Shown here piece after piece: positions 27,123 to 37,200 of a DNA stretch of 64,000 nt. The stretch comes from Clostridiales bacterium (GTDB taxonomy: Bacteria > Bacillota > Clostridia > Oscillospirales > Acutalibacteraceae), in NCBI GenBank assembly GCA_012840445.1, contig DULI01000005.1:186001-250000 (forward strand). Reading direction: 5' to 3'. Both the position numbers and the translations under genes were made by a program. The first letter of the stretch is position 1. Each line of letters opens with the position of its first letter. The notes under the pieces were generated by a model that saw only the letters and a program-made list of their open reading frames with translations, did no database searches and was not told where the DNA came from.

Positions 27123-28124
27123 TTATTTTAAATTTAAAACCAGATTTCCCTCCCGCTCTGTCCTTTCAAGCCCGGAAGTGGTAACCAGCTCTCCGCCCTT
27201 TGTAATAAACACCGCCTCGGTATTGGGGATTGTCTCAATCAGCTCCAGCCCCTCGTCAATCCCCAGCACAAAGCAAACGGTGGACAGCGCGTCGGCGTCG
27301 GCAGACCGCTCGGCGATAATGGTTACCGAATCAAGCTCGTTCTGCACCGGCATTCCCGTCGCCGGGTCAAGTATGTGGTGGTACAGCGCATCCTCTGTCT
27401 TAATATACCTTTGATAAGTCCCGGACGTCACCACCGTCTTATCCTGCACATACAACAGCGCGCAGTAATTGCCGGTTTTATCAAAGGGCTTCTGTATGCC
27501 TACCGAAAACTTGCTGCCGTCAGGTTTGGTTCCCAGCGCATACACATTTCCGCCAAGGTTTATAATTGCGCTGCCCACCCCCTTTGACCTTAGAAACTCG
27601 GCCACCTTGTCGGCAATGTACCCCTTCGCAATCCCGCCAAGGTCAAGTTTCGTACCCTCCGGCACGGTGACGGTGCCGCCCTCCACCTTCACCTTCCGGT
27701 AGTCAATATGCTTTACCGCCTCCTCAAGCTCCTCAGGAGCCGGAATATGCTTTTCCTGCGATGTAAAATCCCAAAGGCTGCTGGCAGGATATATGGTAAT
27801 GTCAAACCTGCCGTTTGACAGCTGCCCGTAATAAATCCCCTTTAAGATTAGCTCCGCGGTATCCCGGCTTACCGTCTGGGGCTCCCCGCCCGAATTGTTG
27901 ATTCTGGAAATCTCGCTGTCCTCAATTGTGCGGCTGAACAGCTTCTCATAATCGCGGCACAGGTCGAAAGCCTCTTCCAGCACCTGCCCGCTGCCGCCGT
28001 AAATTTTAATGGTCACCACCGTGTCCATCAAAAGCTCGGTTTTTGAATAGCTTTCGGTCTCCTTTCGGCAGCCGGGAAGTATTATCAGCACAAAGCACAG
28101 CAACAATATTTTCAGTCTCTTCAT
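27123..28124 (-). CDS. apbE: FAD:protein FMN transferase ApbE (lipoprotein)
   Basis: ApbE transfers FMN from FAD to a Thr of FMN_bind proteins on the outer face of the membrane. The 333-residue protein has a lipoprotein signal (lipobox LPGC at about residue 19) and all family landmarks: LDLGGIAKGYIADKVAEF, INLGGNVYALG, VVTSGTYQRY, HHILDPATGMP and the metal-binding DADALSTVCFVLG. It is convergent with the FMN-binding lipoprotein gene, its likely substrate, and divergent from the NusG-II gene at 28250. Confidence 0.95.
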   Translation of the reverse strand: MKRLKILLLCFVLIILPGCRKETESYSKTELLMDTVVTIKIYGGSGQVLEEAFDLCRDYEKLFSRTIEDSEISRINNSGGEPQTVSRDTAELILKGIYYGQLSNGRFDITIYPASSLWDFTSQEKHIPAPEELEEAVKHIDYRKVKVEGGTVTVPEGTKLDLGGIAKGYIADKVAEFLRSKGVGSAIINLGGNVYALGTKPDGSKFSVGIQKPFDKTGNYCALLYVQDKTVVTSGTYQRYIKTEDALYHHILDPATGMPVQNELDSVTIIAERSADADALSTVCFVLGIDEGLELIETIPNTEAVFITKGGELVTTSGLERTEREGNLVLNLK

Positions 28125-28249
28125 AAAATTTGCCTTTCCTTTACTTTAATTCAATTATAGGTAAAAATAACATATTGTCAATTCCTTCTGGACTTATTGC
28201 CGATTTTATGTTAAAACGGTTTTAAGCGTAATGCAAAGGAAGAAAATAT

Positions 28250-28576
28250 ATGCTAAAAAAAGCCGATATTGCAGCCGCGGCAGCAATACTTCTTGCCGCT
28301 TGGCTGATATTCGCCTTTACCTTGCCTAAAAGTAAGCCGGGCAACACCGTCTTGGTAACTGTCGATAAGCAAGAATACGGCCGCTACCCCCTTTCGGAAG
28401 ACCGGACGGTCGAAATCAAGGGTATCGGTACCAACCTTTTGGTGATTGAAAACGGCAGCGCATATGTTAAAAGTGCCGACTGCCCCGACAAAATCTGCGT
28501 AAACCACAAGCCAATTTCCGAGTCGGGCGAGGCCATCGTCTGCCTGCCCAACAAAGTCGTTGTGGAAATAAATTAA
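28250..28576 (+). CDS. NusG domain II protein (EetA-like)
   Basis: This 108-residue protein has one N-terminal membrane helix (about 7-24) and an exported NusG_II domain (about 30-108), ending in SADCPDKICVNHKPISESG and a closing hydrophobic strand, as in the family. Proteins of this type accompany Gx transporters and ApbE in many Firmicutes and, as I recall, one is called EetA in the Listeria and lactic acid bacteria flavin-based electron transfer loci. GGAAG precedes the ATG. It is followed after 12 bases by the Gx-type transporter, so the pair is an operon. Confidence 0.88.
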   Translation: MLKKADIAAAAAILLAAWLIFAFTLPKSKPGNTVLVTVDKQEYGRYPLSEDRTVEIKGIGTNLLVIENGSAYVKSADCPDKICVNHKPISESGEAIVCLPNKVVVEIN

Positions 28577-28588
28577 GGAGTGCATGGT

Positions 28589-29080
28589 GTGTCCAAAAAA
28601 ACCGCGTATCTCGGGCTAATGCTCGCACTGGCCCTTATTTTAAGCTACCTCGAAAGGCTGCTGCCCTTTGATTTCGCAGTACCTGGCATAAAACTCGGCC
28701 TTACAAACATCGTCCCCCTTATTTTGCTCTACCGCGACGGCTTTAAATACGCCTTCGGCCTTAATATCGCAAGGATACTGCTTGCAAACCTGCTTTTTGG
28801 CAACATTTTTGCCCTGACCTATGCCCTTTCGGGCGGGGTTTTAAGCGTACTCGCCATGGCAATCTCCAAAAAAACAGGGCTTTTCAGCATAACCGGCGTC
28901 AGCATGATAGGCGGCACGCTCCACAACGTCGGCCAGCTTGCCGCTGCGCTCATAGTGCTCAGAGCCCCCGCTTTAATTTACTATCTTCCGTTGTTAATGG
29001 TAGCCGGCCTTGCCTGCGGCCTGCTTGTAGGATTCACAACCGCCCTGGTTTTAAGGCGGCTTGAAAAGGCGGGTCTGTAA
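28589..29080 (+). CDS. Gx-type transporter / heptaprenyl diphosphate synthase component I-like (EetB-like)
   Basis: This 163-residue integral membrane protein with about five helices has the hallmark YLERLLPFDFAVPGIKLGLTN and NIARILLANLLFG, plus MIGGTLHNVGQLAAA. The family was once annotated as heptaprenyl diphosphate synthase component I but looks like an ECF-type S-component, and it regularly pairs with NusG_II proteins. I set the start at the GTG at 28589, 8 bases after AAGGAG. The GTG at 28580 used by the longer frame overlaps that ribosome site. The exact substrate is unknown. Confidence 0.88.
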   Translation: MSKKTAYLGLMLALALILSYLERLLPFDFAVPGIKLGLTNIVPLILLYRDGFKYAFGLNIARILLANLLFGNIFALTYALSGGVLSVLAMAISKKTGLFSITGVSMIGGTLHNVGQLAAALIVLRAPALIYYLPLLMVAGLACGLLVGFTTALVLRRLEKAGL

Positions 29081-29102
29081 TATAAATTTGCAATTTGCTC
29101 GG

Positions 29103-29131
29103 TTGACAAATCGGCTTTCTTGAAGTAAAAT
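29103..29131 (+). promoter_or_regulatory. Promoter of tRNA-Arg
   Basis: A perfect TTGACA (29103-29108), a 17-base spacer and TAAAAT (29126-29131) lie about 19 bases before the tRNA. Confidence 0.75.
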
Positions 29132-29149
29132 TACATAGTGCTAATATTT

Positions 29150-29226
29150 GTGCCTGTAGCTCAGTAGGATAGAGCGACCGCCTCCTAAGCGGTAGGTCGG
29201 AGGTTCGAATCCTCTCAGGCGCGCCA
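29150..29226 (+). tRNA. tRNA-Arg (anticodon CCT)
   Basis: The 77-base sequence folds into a full cloverleaf: acceptor GTGCCTG with CAGGCGC, a D arm with AGCTCAGTAGGATAGAGC, anticodon stem ACCGC/GCGGT with loop CTCCTAA (anticodon CCT, reading AGG), a T arm with TTCGAAT, discriminator G and an encoded CCA. A strong promoter precedes it and a terminator follows. Confidence 0.96.
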
Positions 29227-29253
29227 AACCTGCGGTAAAATTTGCCGCAGGTT
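29227..29253 (+). terminator. Terminator of tRNA-Arg
   Basis: AACCTGCGG (29227-29235) pairs with CCGCAGGTT (29245-29253), followed by TTTT. It begins right after the encoded CCA. Confidence 0.9.
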
Positions 29254-29360
29254 TTTTATTGCTTTTTAAAAGTTCTAATTATAAACTAATATAAACAATT
29301 ATTGTATTATTTTGTTAAGTTGTAATATTTTGTTGTATTCTTTTAATTAGTGTATAATCC

Positions 29361-29440
29361 ATAATCCCAGTTTCGCAGGCTGCGCAAGACTAAAAAAATC
29401 AACACCAGAAATGTCCGAAATTAGCCATCCGAACAGCCAA
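29361..29440 (+). pseudogene. Remnant of a small membrane protein gene
   Basis: This stretch reads as PSFAGCARLKKINTRNVRN followed by a stop, closely matching the C-terminus of the intact protein encoded at 29609-29989 (ILSFVGCANLKKINARNS). The DNA also aligns from about 29361, with a single-base offset. No start codon or upstream portion is recognisable, so it appears to be the 3' end of a decayed paralogue. The gap 29254-29608 otherwise holds A/T-rich sequence and one hairpin. Confidence 0.5.
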
Positions 29441-29488
29441 AGCAAGCTGACATTTCCAAGGTAAACAATAACTGAATAAATTAACATT

Positions 29489-29507
29489 AGCCGGCTTAGA
29501 GCCGGCT
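29489..29507 (+). terminator. Terminator-like hairpin after the gene remnant
   Basis: AGCCGGC (29489-29495) pairs with GCCGGCT (29501-29507) around a 5-base loop and is followed by TTTTTGC. Its position fits the old terminator of the decayed gene. Confidence 0.7.
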
Positions 29508-29608
29508 TTTTGCTTTCAGGCTTAAATTTTAGGCAACCCGCAAATTCTTTAAAATTGTATGTTTATAAAGAATCAGCAAATAATAATTAAGGCAAAAGGA
29601 GGATAAAT

Positions 29609-29989
29609 ATGAAAACAAAACGTTCAGTATCACTGCTTATCTCCGGCATTTTAGCCTTGGCATATCTAATCTATATCATCAGCTACTTCAAAGGCAATAT
29701 GGCCGGCGCCGAAACGGGCGAAGAATTCCTCGGCGGGACCATTGCCACAGCATTGGTAACCCCGCACATAGTATTTGTGGCTCTCGCCTTCATTTTCAAC
29801 TGCATCGGCTACTTTGCCAACAAATTCTGGGCGGCACTCACCGGCGGAATCCTATATGTAGTCGGAGGGCTTTTGTTTATCCTTTATTTCCTGTTCGTCG
29901 TCCCCTCAATAATTTTAAGCTTCGTTGGCTGCGCAAACCTAAAAAAAATTAACGCCAGAAACTCCAAGCAGCCCTCTGACCATCAGTAA
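29609..29989 (+). CDS. Small four-helix membrane protein, function unknown
   Basis: This 126-residue protein has four hydrophobic segments (about 8-26, 45-70, 72-95 and 95-112) and a basic tail (KKINARNSKQ). AAAGGAGG precedes the ATG. The layout resembles the DUF4064-like group of small Firmicutes membrane proteins, but I am not sure. A remnant of a second copy of its 3' end lies about 550 bases upstream, suggesting a tandem duplication that was lost on one side. Confidence 0.75.
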   Translation: MKTKRSVSLLISGILALAYLIYIISYFKGNMAGAETGEEFLGGTIATALVTPHIVFVALAFIFNCIGYFANKFWAALTGGILYVVGGLLFILYFLFVVPSIILSFVGCANLKKINARNSKQPSDHQ

Positions 29990-30029
29990 TTGCGAACCCT
30001 GTTTTTTTACCCGCAGCCACTATAATTTA

Positions 30030-30144
30030 TTGACTTTTTAAAAATTAGAAATATTCATAATTGCCGTACGGTTTCGAGGCATTGCCAATGGCGGTATAAA
30101 GCCGTATGCCGAATTGGCGCGCTGCGGCTGACATTGGCATTTTT
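30030..30144 (+). ncRNA. Possible small structured RNA (uncertain)
   Basis: In the gene-free stretch 29990-30293, TTGACT (30030-30035) with a poor TATTCA-like -10 precedes a G/C-richer block in which TGCCAATG (30083-30090) pairs with CATTGGCA (30132-30139), and the second arm is followed directly by TTTTT. Smaller complementary pieces lie inside. This is the shape of a short transcript with its own terminator, but it could equally be decayed coding DNA. I see no known RNA family. Confidence 0.2.
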
Positions 30145-30182
30145 CCATGCGGCATGTTTAAAACGCTTCAGAACCATAACAA

Positions 30183-30202
30183 GCCCTATCAAATGATAGG
30201 GC
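30183..30202 (+). terminator. Terminator-like hairpin
   Basis: GCCCTATCA (30183-30191) pairs with TGATAGGGC (30194-30202), followed by CTGTTTTCC. It could end transcription from the small membrane protein gene or from the putative RNA upstream. Confidence 0.6.
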
Positions 30203-30259
30203 CTGTTTTCCTTTATAAACTTTAGCCGCCCGGGATTTCAAAGAACCTGCCAATATAAA

Positions 30260-30288
30260 ATCGCCGCTTGCGCCTCGCAAACGGCGAT
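30260..30288 (-). terminator. Terminator of the NTF2-like lipoprotein gene
   Basis: A 13-bp stem with one G-U pair (30260-30272 with 30276-30288, 3-base loop) is followed on the minus strand by TTTATATT. It lies six bases beyond the stop codon at 30294. Confidence 0.8.
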
Positions 30289-30293
30289 ATAAA

Positions 30294-30878
30294 TTACTCA
30301 GAATCTTTTAATAACTCTATTGTCGAAATCATCCCGCCTGTTACGGCATCCGCAACATCCTCATTGTTTTTAACCTTCCAGGATTTTTCATTCTTTTCAA
30401 GCTGAAACTCAACCGTCGTGGTAACCATTTTGGCATCATCGGCGCCCACAAGGTCAATAAGCACCTGTTTGCTTTTGGCTTTAAGTTCCTCTTCGCTCAA
30501 AGCCTCACCCTCAGGTTTAAACGCGTTTTCCAACGTAAGCGCAAACACTTGGTCCACATATGTTCCAAAAATCTCTTTCATGTCGATCGCAGTCAGCTCC
30601 ACATCTACAGTCGCGGTGTCACCCTCGGTGGACGAACCCTTAATTTCATAGCTTAACTTCTTAAACATTCTCTTGAAAACTTCCTCATCGTCCATGTCAA
30701 CTTCGTCGGTGCCGCCGACCAATTCTTCAGCTGTCAGATACTTTGCTATGGTTGCCTGGTCATAAATTTTTATGGCTTCCAAAAGATTTTCTACCGCCCT
30801 TTCAGGCTTTTCGGCCCCACAGGCAGTAAGTGACAGGCACAAGCACAATACCAATAATACAGCTAATGCTTTTTTCAC
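30294..30878 (-). CDS. Lipoprotein with NTF2-like (DUF4878/DUF5105-type) domain
   Basis: This 194-residue lipoprotein has a signal ending in the lipobox LTAC at about residue 20, followed by a domain with the helix-helix-beta-sheet pattern of NTF2-like secreted proteins (KPERAVENLLEAIKIYD..., then alternating strands such as YEIKGSSTEGDTATVDVELTA and the closing KNEKSWKVKNNED). I choose the GTG at 30878, because GAGGAGG lies seven bases upstream and the product then starts with a proper signal peptide. The longer frame to 30971 runs into A/T-rich promoter sequence. The ligand or role is unknown. Confidence 0.8.
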   Translation of the reverse strand: MKKALAVLLVLCLCLSLTACGAEKPERAVENLLEAIKIYDQATIAKYLTAEELVGGTDEVDMDDEEVFKRMFKKLSYEIKGSSTEGDTATVDVELTAIDMKEIFGTYVDQVFALTLENAFKPEGEALSEEELKAKSKQVLIDLVGADDAKMVTTTVEFQLEKNEKSWKVKNNEDVADAVTGGMISTIELLKDSE

Positions 30879-31145
30879 TATTATCCTCCTCATATCCCAA
30901 AAATTATATATATTATACCCCCATTTGCCGCACCAGTCAAACAAAAAGCGACCATGTGTGGAAGCAAACATACCTCACTGCTTATATCTAACACCTTAAA
31001 CTTTCAGTTATATCGTGTTTTTTATTCGTATCATAATAAAACCCCAACCCATTATTTTCGCAAATATGCCTGATACTTATATCCACGAAATATTTTGAGG
31101 CATAGAATCACCTTTACTCACTATTCATTATTCATCAATTAAAAA

Positions 31146-31166
31146 CAGGCGGCTTTTCGCCGCCTG
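31146..31166 (-). terminator. Second terminator downstream of the 2029-aa gene
   Basis: CAGGCGGC (31146-31153) pairs with GCCGCCTG (31159-31166); on the minus strand it is followed by TTTTTAATT. The stretch 30879-31145 upstream of it on the plus strand contains no gene or other structure that I can support. Confidence 0.75.
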
Positions 31167-31208
31167 GAATTCACTTCAAAACACATCCCGACGAAAACCT
31201 AACAAAAA

Positions 31209-31236
31209 AACGGAGTGGGAATTCTCCCACTCCGTT
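31209..31236 (-). terminator. Main terminator of the 2029-aa gene
   Basis: A perfect 12-bp stem (AACGGAGTGGGA at 31209-31220 with TCCCACTCCGTT at 31225-31236, loop ATTC) is followed on the minus strand by a run of T. It lies ten bases after the stop codon at 31246. Confidence 0.92.
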
Positions 31237-31245
31237 AATTTGTTT

Positions 31246-34200
31246 TTATTCCACGTCTTGATTCATGATGATTCTGCGGATTGCGATGATGTCAGCAACT
31301 GTAATATTGCCATCCGAATCTTGGTCAGCATTGGCAGCCACAAGCCTGATACCCTCAAGCGGTATCCTCTCCATAATGTGGTTGCGTACCGCAATTATGT
31401 CGGAAACAGTTACCCTACCGTCGCCGTCAGCATCGCCGAGAACAAACGACCTGATCTCTTCGATCATTTCCTCGATGTATTCGAGATAGTCGTAATTGTC
31501 AACTAATGCCTTCTGGCTTGCAGTGAGGTTGTCATATGCCTCTCTTGCCGCAATGGCATAAGGCTCAACCTCGTCAACATTTTCTGGGGTGACATCCGGC
31601 GGCAGATCGTCGATCATATCGATTACTTCTCTTGCCGCAACACAGTCGTTGATCATGTTGTAGACAGCAAGCAGTTTTTCGCTATTCGCAACTTGCTGCT
31701 TCTGTTCTTCAGACAGCCCGTTATATGCATCCATAAGCTCTTCGACCAGATCCATGTAGTCCTCGAAGTTGTATGGGTCGATATTGTCTGCCTTAGGCAG
31801 CTGTTCGATTTCAATCTCGATCCTGGTCGGCTCGTCGTACTCATTAAACTGGCCGTTCTCAATATAGCCGTTCTCGAAGTACTGTTTGCCGTCCTCAGCT
31901 TTCCTTATGGGTGCACCGGTAATCACGAATGCTTCCGCCGGAGTTTCAGCAAGCGCGAGCACGGCTTCAAGAATATCGCCGTTTACTACAAACGCATTGC
32001 CTATTCCATCGAAGAAGTTCGCAACTTTACCAACGATGTATGCCTCACCGTCAGGCCCTACAAACATCTGGTACGCTATCTGACCATCGCCGGCATACTC
32101 AACGTCTCCTGCAGCAATTCCAAGTGTCTTGCCGGCTTCTTTTACGCTCTGGTTATACTCGGCAAAGGCATAGCGGAAGTTGTTGTTGGTTACATCGGTC
32201 TGGGAAATGCTGCCCGGGAACAAGTTGACTGTTGTTATGCCAATGTTAGCAAACGGGACTTTCTCTACATCGTCGTGATATTTGTAGAAGTTCCAGAACT
32301 GCTGGTATACCTTTCCGTCCATTACAAACTGGTTGCCCAGCAATCCGATATCGCGGTCGGTCTTGGTTGACAGGTAGCCGCTGCAGCTGAACGAAATCCC
32401 TACAAAGGGCGCCTGTACAAATGCCCACTGGCGGCCCTCATGGCCCCACGGATTGCCTACGTTGTCGTTGGGCTTGCCTTCAAGCTGCTTCAGCACCCAA
32501 CCGCCGTTGTGCTCCCTCGTGTCATCAAGCGCGGGTTTTTGAGGATCGTATCCGATGTTGTTGCCGTTCCTATACTGGTAAATAATCTCTTCCTTAACAG
32601 CCTGGCGGGTTAACTCTTTCTCTTCTTCTGTGGTGTTCATCATCCACGGCGAGTTGTCAACACCAGAAGTCGGCCATCCGGTTATAGTTACTGTTGCCGC
32701 ATAAGCTTCAATAATATCTTCAAATGCTTCTTCTGCGGCTACAAGGACGTCATAGTTGGTTACCTGAGCTTTCTGCTGTGCGTTCAGTGAGTCATAAGCA
32801 TCACGTGCCGCTTTAATCGCCGCTCCGCTCTTATAGTCAACGCTGCCGATGGCGTTGATAAGCTCAATGGTTCCCTCAACATCGGGATCCTCAGGTAGCA
32901 CAGGAATTAAGAACCGTGCGTTACCAAAGAGCATGTGGTCGAACCAGTTGTTGTCACCGATATAGCTGCGGATGACTATTTCAGTCGTTCCGGCAGGAAT
33001 ATCGCACTCAACAAGTTTTGCGTATCCGTCATGGTGTACTGCGCTGCCAATCAGTGTGCTGCCAGCGTAAACTTCCATGCGGTTCTTGCCATTGTCGCCC
33101 CAGTTCGGTGTCCCGTCACGCTTGGTCGACAGGGTGCTGGCGCCAAATTGACGGCCGTAGAGGGTGATGAACTTGGCAGCGCCTGCAGGCACCTCAATCG
33201 TCAATGTGCTGTACTCAACGTCGCCCTTCGGCTCTTGGAAGATGCCGTACTCTACCTCGTTGAACTCTTCCTGGCAGTAGGACGGACGCATTGTCTTGCC
33301 TTCGTCCTCAAAGGTCGGCTGATCCTTAATAAACCAGAACTTGTTATGGTCCGCGGATACAACAGTCACACTGTCATCGTCGGCATATACAACTTCAAAG
33401 CCTTCAGGATCAGGTGTGATCTCCCAAATTCTTGTCTGGGCTGCCCACAGCTTAAGTATATTGGTTACAGCAGCTTTGGCGTCATTGTCCGGCAGTGCCT
33501 CGTATGCCGCTATGACTGCCGCAATATCATCTGCATCTGCAAGAGTAATATTCTTGAATTCGGGCAGATTGTCGATAGCCGCAATAACATCGTCTATAGC
33601 CTTCTGTCTCTCAAGCTGTGCTATCTTGGCGACAGCGTCGGTCAGTTTCGTACCGGTAGTCTGATCAACCCTGGCCTTCTGGTCTGCGTCAAGTTTGTCG
33701 TACTCGGCTTTTGCGGCCATAACCGCATCTTTATCATCAAGTGTCAGTTCTTCTACATCCGGCAGGTCGTTAATCATCTCAATAACCCTGTTGGCCTGCT
33801 CATACTTGATATCATCAATCTTCTGCTCGGCAGCTTCGAGTTTAGCAACAACTTCGCTTGGTACAAGCAACTTGTTGTTCAGATTCTCGTAAGCATCGCG
33901 TGCCGCGGCAATCTCGTCTTCGTCGTCAAGGGTGATTTCCTCAACGTCCGGAAGAGCCGCGATCATCGCGATAACAATGTCGGCAGCAATCTGATCATCG
34001 CCAACGTCGCTGGTATAGAACTTCGAGAATCCGCTGCCGTTAGTAAACAGCTTACCGTTCTCGAAATCCTGAACGGTAAATCCATTGTATTCATACTGGT
34101 TGCCGGTAGGTGCGCCGGTAATCACAAATGCGGCAGCAGCTGGAGATTCAGCGCCTTCGCCAAGTTTTATGAAAGCCTGCGCCATATCCTCTACGATTAC

Positions 34201-37200
34201 ATATGCGCCCTCGGGTTTGCCGCTGTTCGGGTTAACCGACTGTATGGCTTCCTTGTTTGCAGCAATATATGCTATACCATTCGGTCCTTCGAAGCGCTGG
34301 AATACAACTCTCTCATCGTCAGAGTACCTGGCGTCGGCACTAGGCCTGCCTAATACCTTGTTCTCCCACTTGTGGGTCTGGTTGTACAGGGCATATGCGT
34401 AACGGAATGTGTTGTTAGTAATGTCGCCTTGACCACCGTTACCCGGGAAGTATCCCCAACTGGTAATACTTACGTTTTTGTTGCCCTTATCAAGCGGGAC
34501 ATCGTCGTGGAATCTTGTGCCATCCCAGAGTATCTGCCATACCTTGCCGTCATATTTAAAGGAATTGCTAAGCGCAATCTGATAGCTGTAACGGGGATTT
34601 ACCGCAAAGTATCCGCCTTCGGTGAACGCCATACCAACAAACGGTGCCTTAATATGCGCCCACTCGCGGCCCTCATGGCCCCACGGATTGCCTACGTTGT
34701 CGTTGGGCTTATCTTCAGATTGAATACCGCATAAACCATCGTAGTTGTCCATGCCTCTGCTTGTATAGTTGCCGACCAGGTAATTGTTAACAACATACTG
34801 ATATCTCATTTCGTCGGCAATAGCATCGCGCGTAGCCTGTTTTTCCTCATCTGTGGTATTATTGCGGTTGAGCCAAGGCGATTTAGAATATGTGTCATTC
34901 CAACCATAAATAATTGGATTATAGTTCTCCGCATAGTTCTTCCATGCAGCTTCAGAAAGCAGAAGAGCGTTATAATTGGTTACATTAGCCTTCTGCTCTA
35001 CAGTCAGAGCGTCATAAGCCTCTCTTGCTGCCTTAATCTTGTTAATTACGTAGCCGGGAACAGCGTCAAGCTGTCTGTCTATAGCATTAATCAGATTAAT
35101 AACTTCAGTAGTGGCTTCATCGGGTTCTCCGGCTTCAACCTTAACCTCAGCAAGGTTTTCCTCTGTCAAATCAGCAATTTCACTGTCATCAAGCGCTACA
35201 TTGTAAATCCTGAAGTCAGCCAAGGAACCTATTAGCAGCGGATCAGGCCAGTATTTGCCGCCGCCGATTAACGCATAACCGTAGGGGTTAAGCTGGGTGG
35301 GCCTAAATACCAGGTCATTACGCTCGGCAATCATAACATCATTCAGGTAAACCCTGCCTACAGCGCCGTCCTGTACATATGTAAGCTGTACCCACTCATC
35401 GGTCGGCAGTTTGGTCGAAGAGTCGCTTACACGCATTTCTTGATTGGTTTCCTCAGGGCCAACACCGTTGCGGACCGTCATGGAAATTGAATCATTGAAT
35501 TCATTGCCGGTCTGCGGCATGAACTTCATAACCGCAGCCTTGCCGTTGTCATGCTTCGTTGCGGCCTCAAAAACTGCTCCCCAGGTCTGGCGGTTGCGCA
35601 GATAGAGTGTCATGGTAATTGTCAACTGGTCAGAGTGCAGTGCTTCAACCGGAACACTGATTGCGCCGTTGCCAAAGAAGTGGGCAATACCATTTTCAAA
35701 TACAACGCCCTTGTGATACACAGCACCGTCGTAATTTCCGGCTACGTCGGTAGCGCCGTTTTCAAAGTCATAGTGGAGTACTAAACCGGGCTCAATCTCT
35801 GCCGGCTCCTCCTCAACACCAGTGGTTATCCTCAGTTCAGAGAACTGGGCATATAAGCTGCTGGCGGTGTCGGACTTAAATTCGGTAACAACCAGCTTAA
35901 AGTAGCTGTAAGCAGTCTCGCAGCCGGTTGTAAAGTATTCCGGCAGATAAACGCAGCGTTCGTCGGGGAACATATAATCAGAAACTTGATGAATTACTTC
36001 GTAGTTTTCCCCGTCAACCGAACCATACAATACCCAGGACTTGGGGTCTCGCTCTGGGTTATCGTTGGCGGTAGCCATAGTGTAGAATCTTGGAACTACG
36101 GGCTTGTATGTAGAGAAGGTAAGCACAAAATCATATTCGCCCCTGTTCCAGTTTACACCAAGCTTTGTATTAACATTCTCGTCAAACAGCTGTACCGGGC
36201 CCTCATCGTTAAATACTGTTTTGGTCTGACGGCCAGTTGTAGCAACAAGAGAAGCCCTGTTAACCAATTTGCTGATGCTTCCCTTTGTGGGGTCGTATTC
36301 AGTCTCATCCTGGTTATTTTTAATCGGGATCAAATCGATGTACTGCAACGCTAAATCAAATGTATCGCTGCTTCCGGTCTTCTCTGCGAATTTAAAGGTC
36401 AAATCGGTTTTGCCGGTTTCGTCAACATAGAGAACTCCAATAAGCCCGGTCTCGCAGTAACCATTGGTAAGTACATTGTTAAACTCGCCAACATATTCGC
36501 CGTTGGCAGAAACTTCAATCCTTGCGCCTTTTTCGCGTCTCTTATGAATAATGTTAACAGCATACCAGCCGGAGGGCGCCTCTAACGGAACGGTCACGGT
36601 TTGGTTAAGAGTCGCACCACTAATAAAGGTAACCACAGTGATGTCCCAGGGCGAGGAGGTGTCGCTGCGAGGGTCAACAACTATGCCTTCATCTTTTTGA
36701 ATCTGGCTTGCAACGGTCTGCACGTCGGTACGAACAACCTGCCCGTCCTGGTCGCCGACATATTGGATCACAAAGGTTGTAGCAGGGATTGTCCCTCCAC
36801 CGTTGTTAGAAATAATATCAATCGTGTCGGTACCCTGTTGCAGCATAAAGTACCCTTCGGGCCTTGCTATGTACTCATGGAAAGAGTTTTCGTTAAGCCC
36901 TGCGGCATTTAACTTAAAGTCAACACCTCTTACCGCATTTTCGGTGCCGGTATTCTTGCCGAATGCCACAGTCGGATTGTTGGAGTGCGGACGATACATC
37001 AAAGAAACGCGGTAGAAACCGGTTTTTGGAATATCGTCTAATGTAATGCGGGCATAATCCCCGGCATTAGCGAAAGTCAAATTAACTTCCGATTTGCGCG
37101 GGCTTGTGCTGTCATCACTATACGGTGTGGGGTTGGGGGCTGATGTAGTAACCCCTGAAATTTTACCCTCAGCCACAAGATCTTCGATTTCGTAGTATAT

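Noticed and set aside
28580..28588. The GTG at 28580 as start of the Gx-type transporter
   Set aside because: It overlaps the AAGGAG ribosome site itself. The GTG at 28589 is correctly spaced and gives the usual family N-terminus.
32935..34353. A 472-codon plus-strand open frame opposite the 2029-aa gene
   Set aside because: It lies wholly antisense to a gene with clear domains, has no ribosome site, and its product has no recognisable features. The open frame follows from the codon bias of the minus-strand gene.
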